A stretch of 64,000 nucleotides of DNA from Streptomyces sp. CB02923 (GCF_001905005.1 NZ_LWKZ01000012.1:62001-126000), one strand, 5' to 3'. Shown: positions 44,259 through 53,042, counted from the stretch's first letter. Notes: a model not told the origin generated them from the sequence alone. Numbers and translations are program-made.

Positions 44259-45092
44259 GTGCACCGCGTGCGCGAGCGGATACCGGTGGTGGTGCAGGGG
44301 CAGCGGCGGCGGCCGCGCGCTGTACGGGTGCTGTGGGCGGGCGCGGAGCTGGCGGTGACGTTCGGTGTGCTCGTGCTGCTGCTGGTCGTACACCAGCTGT
44401 ACTGGACCAACCGGCAGGCGCAGGCGAGCGCGCGCGAGCAGGTGGCGCGGCTGGAGCGGCAGTGGGAGACGCAGCACCCGCCGCCCGCCGGACCGCCCTC
44501 CGCCGGACCGTCGCCCGGCCCCGCCGACCCCTCCGGCCCCTCTGACCCCTCCGACTCCACGGCGTCCGAGCGGCAGGGCGCCCGTACGCGGCAGGAGTTC
44601 CGCAGCACCCTGGAGCAGGCCGCGCCGCCGCGCCCGCGCCGGGACGCCGCGTACGCGGTCCTGCGTATCCCGCGCCTCGGCCTGACCGTCCCCGTCGCCG
44701 AGGGCACCGGCAGGTCCGCCGTCCTGAACAAGGGCTTCGCGGGCCACTACGCGCACACCGCGCAACCCGGCGAGCAGGGCAACTTCGCGCTCGCCGGGCA
44801 CCGCAACACGCACGGCGAACCGTTCCGCTTCCTGAACCGGCTGCGGCCCGGTGACACGGTGGAGGTGGTGACCGCGGCCGTCCGCTACACGTACGCGGTG
44901 GACCGGACCCTGCCGCGCACCACCCCCTCCGACGGCACCGTCACCGCCCCCGTCCCGTACAGCTCCGCCCATCCGTCCCTGCGCTACACCGAGCCGGCCG
45001 CCTACCTGACGCTGACGACCTGCACGCCGGAGTACTCCTCGGCGTACCGGCTGGTGGTGTGGGGCCGTCTGACGGGCGCGGCTCCCCGATAG
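44259..45092 (+). CDS. Class E sortase
   Basis: A 277-residue membrane transpeptidase. One N-terminal helix (ELAVTFGVLVLLLVVHQLYW), a Pro/Ser-rich linker of about 80 residues, then the sortase fold: LRIPRLGLTVPVAEGT, catalytic His181 in LAGHRNTHGEPFRFLNRL, catalytic Cys255 in TLTTCTPEYSSAYR, and the Arg of that last motif. Class E sortases of actinobacteria recognise LAxTG rather than LPxTG signals. Two candidate substrates lie in this window (ending LAHSG and LADTG). GTG start; the ribosome binding site is weak. Confidence 0.9.
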   Translation: MHRVRERIPVVVQGQRRRPRAVRVLWAGAELAVTFGVLVLLLVVHQLYWTNRQAQASAREQVARLERQWETQHPPPAGPPSAGPSPGPADPSGPSDPSDSTASERQGARTRQEFRSTLEQAAPPRPRRDAAYAVLRIPRLGLTVPVAEGTGRSAVLNKGFAGHYAHTAQPGEQGNFALAGHRNTHGEPFRFLNRLRPGDTVEVVTAAVRYTYAVDRTLPRTTPSDGTVTAPVPYSSAHPSLRYTEPAAYLTLTTCTPEYSSAYRLVVWGRLTGAAPR

Positions 45093-45103
45093 GCTCTCGC
45101 GCT

Positions 45104-45361
45104 GTGCTGAAACGTCCCACGCTGCTGTGGCTCCTGGTCCCTCACGTGCTCTACCTCGGTGTGCTGCCGCTGGTGAACCGCGTGACGCCGACCGTGCTCG
45201 GACTGCCGTTCCTCGTCTTCTGGATGCTGCTCGCGACCCTGCTGACGCCCGCGTCGGTGTGGCTGGCCTGGCGCGGCGACCGGAAACGGGCCGCGCGGCG
45301 GGCGGACGGGCGAGCGGGCGGGCGGGCCGCGGAGCGGGCCGGAGAAGGGGGCGCGGCATGA
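45104..45361 (+). CDS. DUF3311 small membrane subunit next to a symporter
   Basis: An 85-residue, two-helix protein: LLWLLVPHVLYLGVLPLVNRV and GLPFLVFWMLLATLLTPASVWLAWR match the DUF3311 pattern (P-x-V-N-R and LPFLxFW). The C-terminus is a basic, Gly/Ala/Arg-rich tail. It overlaps the following symporter by ATGA. DUF3311 genes regularly precede sodium:solute symporters in actinobacteria, similar to the YhdT-PanF pair, so it is probably an accessory subunit. GTG start. Confidence 0.88.
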   Translation: MLKRPTLLWLLVPHVLYLGVLPLVNRVTPTVLGLPFLVFWMLLATLLTPASVWLAWRGDRKRAARRADGRAGGRAAERAGEGGAA

Positions 45362-46926
45362 ACGCGACCATCGCCACCTCCATCTTCGCGGCGTTCATGG
45401 TGCTGACGCTGGCCCTGGGGCTGCTGGCGGTCCGCGGCGGCGGGCGCCGCAAGGGCGGCCTCGACGAGTGGTCGGTGGGCGGCCGCAGCCTCGGCACGGT
45501 CTTCATCTGGGTGCTGATGGCGGGCGAGAGCTACACCAGCTTCAGCTATCTGGGCGCCGCGGGCTGGGGTTACAACTTCGGCGCCCCGGTCCTCTACGTC
45601 CTCGCGTACATGTCCTGCGGCTACGCGGTCGGCTTCGTGGCCGGTCCGATGCTCTGGTCGTACGCGCGCCGGCACGGCCTGGTCGGCATCACCGACCTGG
45701 TGGCGCACCGCTACGGGCGGCGCTGGCTCGGCACGGCCGTGGCGATCCTCGCGACGGTCTGCCTGCTGCCGTACATCCAGCTCCAGATCACCGGCATGGG
45801 CGTGGTCGTGACGACCATCTCCTACGGGGCGATCAGCCTGAACTGGGCGTACTTCATCGGCTTCGCGGTGACCACCCTCTTCGTCGTGGTCAGCGGGCTG
45901 CGCGGCAGCGCCTGGGTGTCCGTCCTGAAGGACATCCTGGTCATCGCGACGCTGGCGTTCCTCGCGGTGTACGTACCGCTGCACTACTTCGACGGGTACG
46001 GGCCCTTCCTGGACCGGATCGTCGCCGAGAAACCGCAGTGGCTGACCTTCCCCGGTCACGCGTCGGGCGGCCTGGGCCAGGGCTGGTTCATCACCACCTC
46101 CCTCCTGAACTCGCTGACCGTCGTCATCTTCCCGACGACCGTCGCGGGCTACCTGGGCGCGCGCAGCGCCGACGCCCTGCGGCGCAACGCGGTGCTGCTG
46201 CCGTTCTACAACGTGCTGCTGTTCGTGCCGATGCTGCTGGGCATGGCGGCCCTGTTCGTGGTGCCGGGGCTGACCGGCGCGGACTCCAATCTGGCGCTGT
46301 TCAAGCTGGTGGTGGACTCGCTGCCGGCCTGGCTGGTGGGCGTCACCGGTGTGGCGGCGGCGCTCTCCTCCATCGTGCCGATGGCCGTGTTCATGCTGGT
46401 CATCGGCACGATGTGGGGGAGGAGCGTGCTGGGTGCGGTGCCCCGGCTGGCGCACCGCCAGAAACTGTGGTCGCAGGTGGTCGTGGTGGTGGCGGGCGGC
46501 CTGGCGCTGCTGCTGACGTACACCGCGCCGAACACCCTGGTACGGCTCTCGCTCATCTCGTACGAGGGGATGGCGCAGCTCGTACCGATGATCCTGCTGG
46601 GGCTGGTGTGGCGGCGGCTGACGTTGTACGGGGCCGTCAGCGGCCTGGTGGTGGGCCTCGTGGTGGTCTGCGGGCTGGTCTTCACCGAGCACGATCCGGT
46701 GTGGGGCATGAACGCGGGCATCGTGGCGCTCGCGGTGAACCTGGTGGTGGCGCTCGCGGTGACCTGGCTGGGCCCGCGGCCGGTGGACGACCGGCCGGAC
46801 GCCGAGGTGCTGGCGTCGGACCTGGATCCGGAGGACGGTCCGGGCGAGGCGGGGAGCGGCGCCGGCGAGGACGGCGCGGCCGGCGGGGAGGGCGTGGCCG
46901 GGGTCAGCCCGTCGCCGGCGAAGTGA
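45358..46926 (+). CDS. Sodium:solute symporter (SSS family)
   Basis: A 522-residue, about 13-helix transporter. Motifs: DEWSVGGRSLGTVFIWVLMAGESYTSFSYLGAAGWGY, PMLWSYARRHGLVGITDLVAHRYG, and FPTTVAGYLGARSADALRRNAVLLPFYN. The substrate is not evident; the family covers pantothenate, carboxylates, sugars and amino acids. It is coupled to the DUF3311 gene. The C-terminal 45 residues are a Gly/Glu/Asp tail, and its last 23 coding bases overlap the 3' end of the convergent lipoprotein gene. Confidence 0.9.
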   Translation: MNATIATSIFAAFMVLTLALGLLAVRGGGRRKGGLDEWSVGGRSLGTVFIWVLMAGESYTSFSYLGAAGWGYNFGAPVLYVLAYMSCGYAVGFVAGPMLWSYARRHGLVGITDLVAHRYGRRWLGTAVAILATVCLLPYIQLQITGMGVVVTTISYGAISLNWAYFIGFAVTTLFVVVSGLRGSAWVSVLKDILVIATLAFLAVYVPLHYFDGYGPFLDRIVAEKPQWLTFPGHASGGLGQGWFITTSLLNSLTVVIFPTTVAGYLGARSADALRRNAVLLPFYNVLLFVPMLLGMAALFVVPGLTGADSNLALFKLVVDSLPAWLVGVTGVAAALSSIVPMAVFMLVIGTMWGRSVLGAVPRLAHRQKLWSQVVVVVAGGLALLLTYTAPNTLVRLSLISYEGMAQLVPMILLGLVWRRLTLYGAVSGLVVGLVVVCGLVFTEHDPVWGMNAGIVALAVNLVVALAVTWLGPRPVDDRPDAEVLASDLDPEDGPGEAGSGAGEDGAAGGEGVAGVSPSPAK

Positions 46927-48013
46927 TCTTCTTGCCTTCGGGGGAGACGGCGAACCAGGTGCCCATCTTGCCCTGCCCCTTCACGTCCCCGGGCTGCTTG
47001 TCGCCGCTGAAGGTGTAGACCGGCCAGCAGTCGACCGTCAGCTGCTCGGTGCCGTCGGGGCGGGTGACGGTGCTGATCAGCTTGGCGGGGACGCCCTCCA
47101 GCTTGCTCTTGTCGGCCGGTCCGACGGGTTTCCACGTGTCCAGGCACGCGCCGTTGCAGCCGAACCTCATCGGCCAGGCGCTGTCCTTGGTGAAGCGGTA
47201 GACCGTACGGCCCTCCTTGTCGACGAGCAGCTTGCCCAGCTTGGGCTGGTCGAAGACGGAGACGTCGGTGGCGGCTCCGGCGGTCGCCTTCTTGCCGTCG
47301 GGGGCGAACGCGTTCCAGGTGCCGCCGACGCCGTGGCCCTTGGTGTCGCCCGGGGCGGTGTCCTTGGCGTAGCGGTAGGCGGGCCAGCCGCTGATGGTGA
47401 GCTGCCGGGTGCCGTCGGCGCGGGTCACCGAGCCGAGGGCGCTCGCGGCCATGCCGGAGGCGGCGGTGGCGTCGTCGGCGGGGACCGGGGGCCAGGTGGT
47501 GGCGCAGGCGCCGGAGCAGGCGGAGTCGGGCGGCTCGGCGGTGTCCTTGTCGAAGCGGTACAGGGCCATGCCCTTGCTGTCGGTGACGACCGGGCCGAGG
47601 GCGGGGGACTGGCGCAGGGCGAGGATCCGGGCGGGGGCGGCCTGGGCGGCGGGCCGGCTGGTGTCGTCCGCCGACCCGTACCCGTCACCGCCGGCCTGCC
47701 CCTTGCCGGCGCCGTTGCCCGAGCCGCCCGAGCCGTAGCCGTTGCCCGCGTCGCCCGAGCCGTAACCGGCGGAACTGCCGCTGCCCGACGGGGCCTTGTC
47801 GTTGGCCACCGGCGCGGCGTCGGTGCTGTCACCGGAGCCGCAGGCGGTGGTGAGCGCCATGACGGCGGCGGCCGTCACGGCCAGCGCGGCGTGGCGGCGC
47901 TGCGGGTTGGGGCGGCGGGAGGCGGGACGGGCGGCGGGCCGGGGGCGGCCGGTGCGCGGATGGGGCTGCGGGCTTTGCGGGCTCGGTGTGCTCGGTGTGC
48001 TCAGTGGGCTCAT
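46904..48013 (-). CDS. SCO0930-family lipoprotein with Lipoprotein_15 repeats
   Basis: A 369-residue secreted lipoprotein. The signal has a long hydrophilic N-region of about 40 residues, then a lipobox ending TTAC (Cys58). A Gly/Ser/Tyr linker leads to four copies of a repeat of about 50 residues (G-x-x-LYRFDKD, CSGACATTWPPV; GRTVYRFTKDS, CNGACLDTWKPV), the PF03640 secreted repeat with paired Cys. The biochemical role is unknown. It precedes, on the same strand order, a NuoF-like flavoprotein and a ferric-reductase-like membrane protein, which suggests redox work at the cell surface (inference). Confidence 0.88.
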   Translation of the reverse strand: MSPLSTPSTPSPQSPQPHPRTGRPRPAARPASRRPNPQRRHAALAVTAAAVMALTTACGSGDSTDAAPVANDKAPSGSGSSAGYGSGDAGNGYGSGGSGNGAGKGQAGGDGYGSADDTSRPAAQAAPARILALRQSPALGPVVTDSKGMALYRFDKDTAEPPDSACSGACATTWPPVPADDATAASGMAASALGSVTRADGTRQLTISGWPAYRYAKDTAPGDTKGHGVGGTWNAFAPDGKKATAGAATDVSVFDQPKLGKLLVDKEGRTVYRFTKDSAWPMRFGCNGACLDTWKPVGPADKSKLEGVPAKLISTVTRPDGTEQLTVDCWPVYTFSGDKQPGDVKGQGKMGTWFAVSPEGKKITSPATG

Positions 48014-48148
48014 CGCTGTCTCCTTCGAGGGGCCGGGGTGTTGTCTGCGGGATACGAGGGGTGGGGGGCCGGTGTTCAGGCGGTGCGGAAGTTGTCATCG
48101 GGGGACAGAAACCGCGCCGAAGTGGTGTCCGTACGGCGGCGGTACGGG

Positions 48149-50011
48149 TCATTCGAGGCCCTGGACGCGCAGGGCGAGCGCCGGGCAGCGCCGTACCGCG
48201 AGCTGCGCGCGGCGGCGCATCCGGGCGGGCAGGGGCATCGCGGCCCGCTCCGGGTAGCCGTCCGGGCCCAGCCGGACCATGCCGGGTACGAGGTCGGCGC
48301 ACAGGCCGTGGCCCTGGCACAGCGTCCAGTCGACGAGCAGCCGCTGTTCGGGCGCGCGGGTCCGGGGGGCGGTCGTGGCGGCGCGGGTGCCGGAGCGCCG
48401 CCCGCCGCCGGATGCCGGTGCGCTGCGGGTGCCGTACGTTGCCTCCTCGCCGTACGCCGCCTCCTCGCCGGTCACCGCCTCCTCGCCGGTCAGCGGCAGC
48501 ACGCCGAGCACCGGCCGCCCGCAGCCGGTGCCGCGGGCGTGCCGGTCGAACTCGGCGGAGAAGGCGGCCAGCGCCGAGGCGACGAATCGCGCGGTGCCGT
48601 CGGGGTGGCTGCACGCGCCGCGCCGTTCCACGGCCCGCATCCGGGCCCGTACGGCATCCAGCGCGCGCTGCCCGCCACCGCTGACGGCCTGTCCCAGCGC
48701 GTCGGCGAGCGCGGGCAGGCCCAGGACGCAGGGTCCGCACTGCCCTGCGGACTCGGCGGCCATCCAGCGCGCGACCCGTACGGTCTCGCCCGCCGGGCAG
48801 GTCCCCTCCGGCAGCGGCAGCACCGCCCCCGCGCCGAGCACCGCGCCGTACGCGGCCAGGCCGTCGCGGGTGAGGAGGGCCGTACCGGCGGCGGGCGGCG
48901 ACAGCCAAGTGCCGTGGTAGCCGCCGATCAGGACGCCCTGGCCGGGACCGAGCCCGCACAGGGCCAGGACGCGGGCGAGCGGCACCCCCGTCGGCGCCTC
49001 CACGACCCGCTCGCCGGCCACGGTCAGCAGGACGGTGCCGGGCTCGGCGGGGTCGCCCGTGCTGCGGAAGCCGAGGGCGCCCAGCCGCGCGGCGAGGGCG
49101 AGCTGCGCGTACGTCTCGGTGTTGGACAGCAGGGTGGGCAGGCCGTCCAGGCCGCGTTCGCTGGAGCGGACCTTGCGGCCCGAGGGCAGGCCGGGCCCCC
49201 GGTTCAGGCCGTCGGTGAGCGCCGTGCCCTCGCCCGTCACGAAACGTTCCGTCAGCAGCTCGGCGCGTACCGGCGTGGACAGCGGCCCGCGTTCGGTGAT
49301 CGCCCGGCGCACCGACCGGGCCACGTCGGCGCGGGTCACCCCGATCGCGACCTCCTCGGCGCCGAGCGCCCGCGCGGCGAGCAGCGCGCCGTCCAGCACC
49401 AGGTGCGGCGCGTATAGCAGCAGCGCCGTGTCCTTGAGGCAACCGGGCTCGCCCTCACTGCCGTTGACGACCACCGCGACGCGTCCGTCCGTGCGGCGTT
49501 GCCCCGCCATGACGGCGCTCAGCTTGCGCGCGAAGGGGAAACCGGCGCCGCCGCGACCGCGCAGACCGGTGTCCTCGGCCAGCGCCACCAGTTCGCCCGC
49601 GGACAGGTCGGGCGGCCCACCGTGCCGAGCCAGGTGCGCCACCCGTCCGAGGCGCTCGACCCCGTCCGGGCCGCCCAGCCCGCCCAGCCCGCCCAGCCCG
49701 CCCAGCCCGCCCAGCCCGCCCAGCCCGCCCAGCCCGTCCATTCCGTCCAGCAGCCCGGCCAGCAACCGGGGCGGCCCGAGGGCGGCGAGGCCGGGGACGG
49801 GCCAGGCGCGGATGACGGCGGGGGCGTGGTGGACCGCGGGGGTGCGACCGACGACGGGGGTGCGGCCGACGGCGGGGGTGCGGCCGACGGCGGGCAGCGG
49901 GATCGTGGAGGCTGAGGCGGTCGTGGTGGTCGCGGCGGCCGAGGCGGTCGCGGCGGTTGAGGTGACCGAGGCGGTCGAGGCGGTCGAGGCGGCCGAGGCG
50001 AGAAGCGTCAT
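48149..50011 (-). CDS. NuoF-like flavo-iron-sulfur protein fused to a ferredoxin domain
   Basis: A 620-residue protein. About 115 N-terminal residues are low complexity (VGRTP and LGG repeats). A NuoF-like domain follows, with the FMN/NADH-binding LRGRGGAGFPFARKL at about 150, NGSEGEPGCLKD, and an SLBB-like part. The Fe-S motif near residue 420 reads ESAGQCGPC, so the first of the four usual Cys (ESCGxCxPC) is Ala; a further Cys lies in RRGACSHPDG. At about 555-620 there is a 3Fe-4S/4Fe-4S ferredoxin-like domain (CQGHGLC ... RRCPALAL). Likely an NADH-oxidising electron donor. GGAG precedes the ATG. It lies 165 bp behind the membrane protein gene. Confidence 0.85.
   Translation of the reverse strand: MTLLASAASTASTASVTSTAATASAAATTTTASASTIPLPAVGRTPAVGRTPVVGRTPAVHHAPAVIRAWPVPGLAALGPPRLLAGLLDGMDGLGGLGGLGGLGGLGGLGGLGGPDGVERLGRVAHLARHGGPPDLSAGELVALAEDTGLRGRGGAGFPFARKLSAVMAGQRRTDGRVAVVVNGSEGEPGCLKDTALLLYAPHLVLDGALLAARALGAEEVAIGVTRADVARSVRRAITERGPLSTPVRAELLTERFVTGEGTALTDGLNRGPGLPSGRKVRSSERGLDGLPTLLSNTETYAQLALAARLGALGFRSTGDPAEPGTVLLTVAGERVVEAPTGVPLARVLALCGLGPGQGVLIGGYHGTWLSPPAAGTALLTRDGLAAYGAVLGAGAVLPLPEGTCPAGETVRVARWMAAESAGQCGPCVLGLPALADALGQAVSGGGQRALDAVRARMRAVERRGACSHPDGTARFVASALAAFSAEFDRHARGTGCGRPVLGVLPLTGEEAVTGEEAAYGEEATYGTRSAPASGGGRRSGTRAATTAPRTRAPEQRLLVDWTLCQGHGLCADLVPGMVRLGPDGYPERAAMPLPARMRRRAQLAVRRCPALALRVQGLE
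49671..49740. repeat. 9-bp microsatellite coding for Leu-Gly-Gly repeats
   Basis: About eight head-to-tail copies of CCCGCCCAG in the N-terminal region of the NuoF-like gene encode an L-G-G run. Confidence 0.9.
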
Positions 50012-50176
50012 AGGGAACTCCGCTCGTTGCGTGAGACGTTGAGGTATCCGGGGGGCCACAAAAGCTGCACCCGTAGGCGCGACGGTCGCGCACCGCGGTC
50101 ATGCCGACGTGCCGACCTGTCGACGTATCGGCCCGCTCTTCGCCCGTGGCCGTACGTCATCGCGCGTATCCGTACG

Positions 50177-50887
50177 TCATGGATGGGCGTCGCGGGAGTG
50201 CCGGGCCGTCCGGGTGGGGGCCCGGGGCCTGCCGGAGTCCGTGTCCGGCGGTCGGCTGTACGGAATCCGGGTCCGCCGCGGTGCCCGCAGTCGCAGGGCG
50301 AGCGCCACCGCGACCCCGGCGACGCACAGCATGTATCCGGCGGTCACCCAACCGGCGGCCGGGCGGCCCGACTTCAGGCCGTGCACGAGCGCCGCGCACC
50401 AGGCCACGTACGCGCCCATGTGCAGCACCCGCCACCACCGCGACCCGCGGCGCGAGGTGAACGCGCCGCGTACCGCGCCCGTGACCGCCGTCGCGAGGAA
50501 GAGGTAGCCGGCCAGCGTGCCGAGGCCGATGAGCAGTGGCCGGCCGTCGTCGGCGAACGGCACGGCGGCGGCCGTACCGCTCGTCCGGCCGCGGGTGATC
50601 TTCACTCCGATGTGCAGGGCGAGGAAGCCCAGTCCGGCGACGCCGGTGCCGCGGTGCACGGCCTGCGCGACCAGCCGGTGGCCGGAGTGCAGCAGTAGCC
50701 GGTCGGTGGCGGCCAGGCCCCACAGCACGGTTCCGGTGAGCGAGACCAGTGCGAGGACGCCCGCGCCGAAGTCAAGGAAGGCGAGCACTTGTTGGGGTGC
50801 GCCTGCCTGGGTGGCCACGGCGAGGAAGAGGAGCACGGTGGCCGGCAGGGCCGGGCGCAGAGCGGTCCGCAAACGGGATGCGGGCAT
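50177..50887 (-). CDS. Ferric-reductase-like / cytochrome b-type membrane protein
   Basis: A 236-residue protein with about six helices. His residues are spaced through the membrane part: LLLHSGHRLVAQAVHRGTGVAGLGFLALHIGVK, then HMGAYVAWCAALVHGLKSG, the pattern of diheme ferric-reductase-like transmembrane domains (PF01794). No flavin domain is present, so electrons must come from another protein; the NuoF-like gene directly downstream is the natural partner. AAGGAGG precedes the ATG; the open frame extends upstream but without similarity. The C-terminus is a basic Arg/Pro tail. Confidence 0.83.
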   Translation of the reverse strand: MPASRLRTALRPALPATVLLFLAVATQAGAPQQVLAFLDFGAGVLALVSLTGTVLWGLAATDRLLLHSGHRLVAQAVHRGTGVAGLGFLALHIGVKITRGRTSGTAAAVPFADDGRPLLIGLGTLAGYLFLATAVTGAVRGAFTSRRGSRWWRVLHMGAYVAWCAALVHGLKSGRPAAGWVTAGYMLCVAGVAVALALRLRAPRRTRIPYSRPPDTDSGRPRAPTRTARHSRDAHP

Positions 50888-51338
50888 CGGGCCTCCTTGG
50901 GGAGGGTGCGGGAAGGGGAGGGGACGGGGTGGCACCTTGACCGCCGGGAGCCGCCCCCCGACCCCCGGCCGCCGACCCCCGGCCCCCGGTTCAAGACAGA
51001 TCGCGCAGTCAATTTCGTACGCCACGTGCCGTGTTCGGCAGCAGTTGCCGGGATATTCGCCACGGTTTATGCGCCGTGTCCCGCCGAGTGGCGCGCAATG
51101 GTATGTGCCAAAGGCGGTGAACGGGGTGTGCAGCAGCATCACGGAAGGCCGCCGGACCGTCCTGCGGTTTATCGCGCTGTGACAAATTCCTGCACCGGCA
51201 TCGAAGTTACGGCAGGTAACTCCGGATGGTGCCCCCTCAAGCACGACCACCGCTCGAAGCGCTTCCGCACGGCGCGCAGGGTGCTTCCGGGCAGCAGGGC
51301 CGTACCCCCCTCCGCATCACGCCAGGAACGAGGTAGCG
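50888..51338. other. Divergent regulatory region of the redox island and PucR-like gene
   Basis: A 451-bp gap without a credible gene. The left end is G/C-monotonous (CCCCCGACCCCCGG units); the right 250 bp are much AT-richer and probably contain the promoters. A perfect dyad AGTTAC-5 nt-GTAACT lies at 51205-51221. Confidence 0.55.
51205..51221. promoter_or_regulatory. AGTTAC-N5-GTAACT dyad (BldD-box-like)
   Basis: Two perfect 6-bp half-sites with a 5-nt spacer lie about 120 bp upstream of the PucR-like gene. The TnAC/GTnA half-sites and 15-nt span agree with the BldD consensus, but its central C-W-G is not present, so the identity is only suggestive. Confidence 0.45.
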
Positions 51339-52394
51339 ATGTGTGATCTCCTGAACCGCATCTGGTCACGCCCCCGTGGCGAATGGACCCGCGTGCTGAG
51401 AAAGGAACTCCCGGCGCTCGCCGAGAAGGTGACCGAGGAACTGCGGAGCGAATCTCCCGCCTTATCCGCGCTGCTCGCGGATCTGGGTGCGGAAGAGTCC
51501 CGCCGGGCCGTGGAACAGGCCATGCTGGTGGCGCTCGGCTACCAGGAAAGCGCGGAGCGCGTCCGGCGGCCCAGGGACCTCGTCGTCACCCCGCTGCCGG
51601 TGGCGCCTGCCCGCCGGGAGCTGTTCGCCGCCCTCTCAGGGGCCAAGGGCGTCTCCGACGTCGCCCTCGCCGAGGTGGCCCGCTGCGCCGGCTGGCCCGT
51701 ACCGGCACGCGTCCAGGCCATCGCCCTCGCCTCGCCCGCCGAAGCCCCCCAGCTGGCCGCCGCTCTCGGCGACGCGCTGATCGGCACGGTCGACGGCGAC
51801 ACCTGCCTCCTCGTCCCCGACCCCGGTACGCAGACCCGGGCCCGGCTGGAGGCCGCGCTCAAGGGCCGGGTGGCGGCGGTCGGCCACGCCGTACCGGCGG
51901 GCGATACCGCCTCCTCGCTGCGCTGGGCCCGCGCCCTGCTCGCGCTGTCGCCCGGCCGCGGCGGCCCCGACGCCCGCCCGGCCTTCGTCGACGACCACCT
52001 CTCCGCGCTGCTCCTCCTCCAGGACGAATCGCTGGCGCGGGCGCTGTCCTCCCGCTGGCTGAGCCCGCTGGACGACCTGACGCCCCGGCAGAGCGAACGT
52101 CTGGAGGTCACCCTGCTGGCCTGGCTGGAGGGTGGCGGCGCACCCGAGGCGGCCAAGGTGCTCCAGGTGCACCCGCAGACCGTGCGCTACCGCCTGCGGC
52201 AGATCGAGAAGCTCTTCGGGCCCGCGCTGCGCGACCCGCGGACCCGGTTCGAGCTGGAGATGGCGCTGCGCAGCCGCCGCCTGATGGCCCACGTACGGCG
52301 CTACCGCTCACGGGCCGGCCGCCGGGCCAGGGCCGTCGCCTCCACCATCCGCCCGCTGGGCATGGCCAGGGAGGCCCGGGTCAACGGACTGTGA
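51339..52394 (+). CDS. PucR-family helix-turn-helix regulator
   Basis: A 351-residue regulator. The C-terminal PucR HTH_30 domain is complete: LTPRQSERLEVTLLAWLEGGGAPEAAKVLQVHPQTVRYRLRQIEKLFG, with the recognition helix TVRYRLRQIE. The middle region is a GGDEF-like/CdaR-type sensory fold typical of the family. The start ATG follows GAGGTAG. The N-terminus (MCDLLNRIWSRPRGEWTRVLRKEL) looks conserved, not extended. It is divergent from the redox island and may control it (inference from position). A strong terminator follows. Confidence 0.85.
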   Translation: MCDLLNRIWSRPRGEWTRVLRKELPALAEKVTEELRSESPALSALLADLGAEESRRAVEQAMLVALGYQESAERVRRPRDLVVTPLPVAPARRELFAALSGAKGVSDVALAEVARCAGWPVPARVQAIALASPAEAPQLAAALGDALIGTVDGDTCLLVPDPGTQTRARLEAALKGRVAAVGHAVPAGDTASSLRWARALLALSPGRGGPDARPAFVDDHLSALLLLQDESLARALSSRWLSPLDDLTPRQSERLEVTLLAWLEGGGAPEAAKVLQVHPQTVRYRLRQIEKLFGPALRDPRTRFELEMALRSRRLMAHVRRYRSRAGRRARAVASTIRPLGMAREARVNGL

Positions 52395-52410
52395 CGAGCG
52401 CACCATGACC

Positions 52411-52444
52411 GCGGCGGCCCCGGGCTCCCCTCCGGGGCCGCCGC
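52411..52444 (+). terminator. Terminator of the PucR-like gene
   Basis: A perfect 13-bp stem with an 8-nt loop starts 16 bp after the stop codon. It is followed by about 19-bp repeats (GACCCGGGGACCTG units, 52515-52560). Confidence 0.82.
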
Positions 52445-52640
52445 CCTGCGTGGGCCGGGGTGGGAAGCCGGTGCGGGGCCCGAGGGCTGGTGACCCGCCG
52501 CCCGGTGCGGGACCCGGGGACCTGTGCTGGACCCGGGGACCTGCGCGGGACCGGGGGACCGGTGCCGCGGCGCTGCCGTTACCCTGGGGCGGAAACCGGC
52601 GGTAAGGGAAGCGGTACGGGAAAGGGAAAGGGGTGAGCAC

Positions 52641-52946
52641 ATGCAGCGCTGCGCCGACGCCTGGCGGCTGTACGTGGGCGCGCTCTTCTTCCTGCTCTCC
52701 GGGTTCCTCCTCGCCGAGAGCGGGCTGGCTCCCGCGCTCACCTCCGCGGCGGCCACCGCCGCTCTCCTGCTGCTGTGCCGCGCCTTCCTGGCCGCCGCGC
52801 TCGCCCGGCCCGAACCGCCGGGCCGCATCCGTACCGCCCTGCGCGACCGGGAACGCCGTACGGCCTTCCTGCCGCAGCGCGATCCCGACGCCGCGGGCCG
52901 CCCGCGGCCCAGGGCACCCGGCCGTCCCCTCCCGACGGCCGCGTAG
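52641..52946 (+). CDS. DUF6412 small membrane protein
   Basis: A 101-residue protein. Two hydrophobic helices (LYVGALFFLLSGFLLAESGLA and ALTSAAATAALLLLCRAFLAAALA) are followed by a conserved basic/aromatic tail (RIRTALRDRERRTAFLPQRDPDAAGRP). This layout and the position directly upstream of a YidC-type insertase fit DUF6412 of streptomycetes. AAGGGG precedes the ATG. It may work with or be inserted by the neighbouring YidC; no function is known. Confidence 0.8.
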   Translation: MQRCADAWRLYVGALFFLLSGFLLAESGLAPALTSAAATAALLLLCRAFLAAALARPEPPGRIRTALRDRERRTAFLPQRDPDAAGRPRPRAPGRPLPTAA

Positions 52947-53042
52947 GCGCCCCACCTCGCACTGTGCGGGGGCACCGGCCCCACGCGGCTCGTCACGCCG
53001 ATTCCTCATCCCGGCACGACGAGACCCGTGGAGGGCTCACTC

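Noticed and set aside
50888..51250. N-terminal extension of the ferric-reductase-like protein to 357 residues
   Set aside because: The extra 121 codons are Cys/Pro/Arg-rich without membrane or domain pattern, and AAGGAGG sits directly before the internal ATG.
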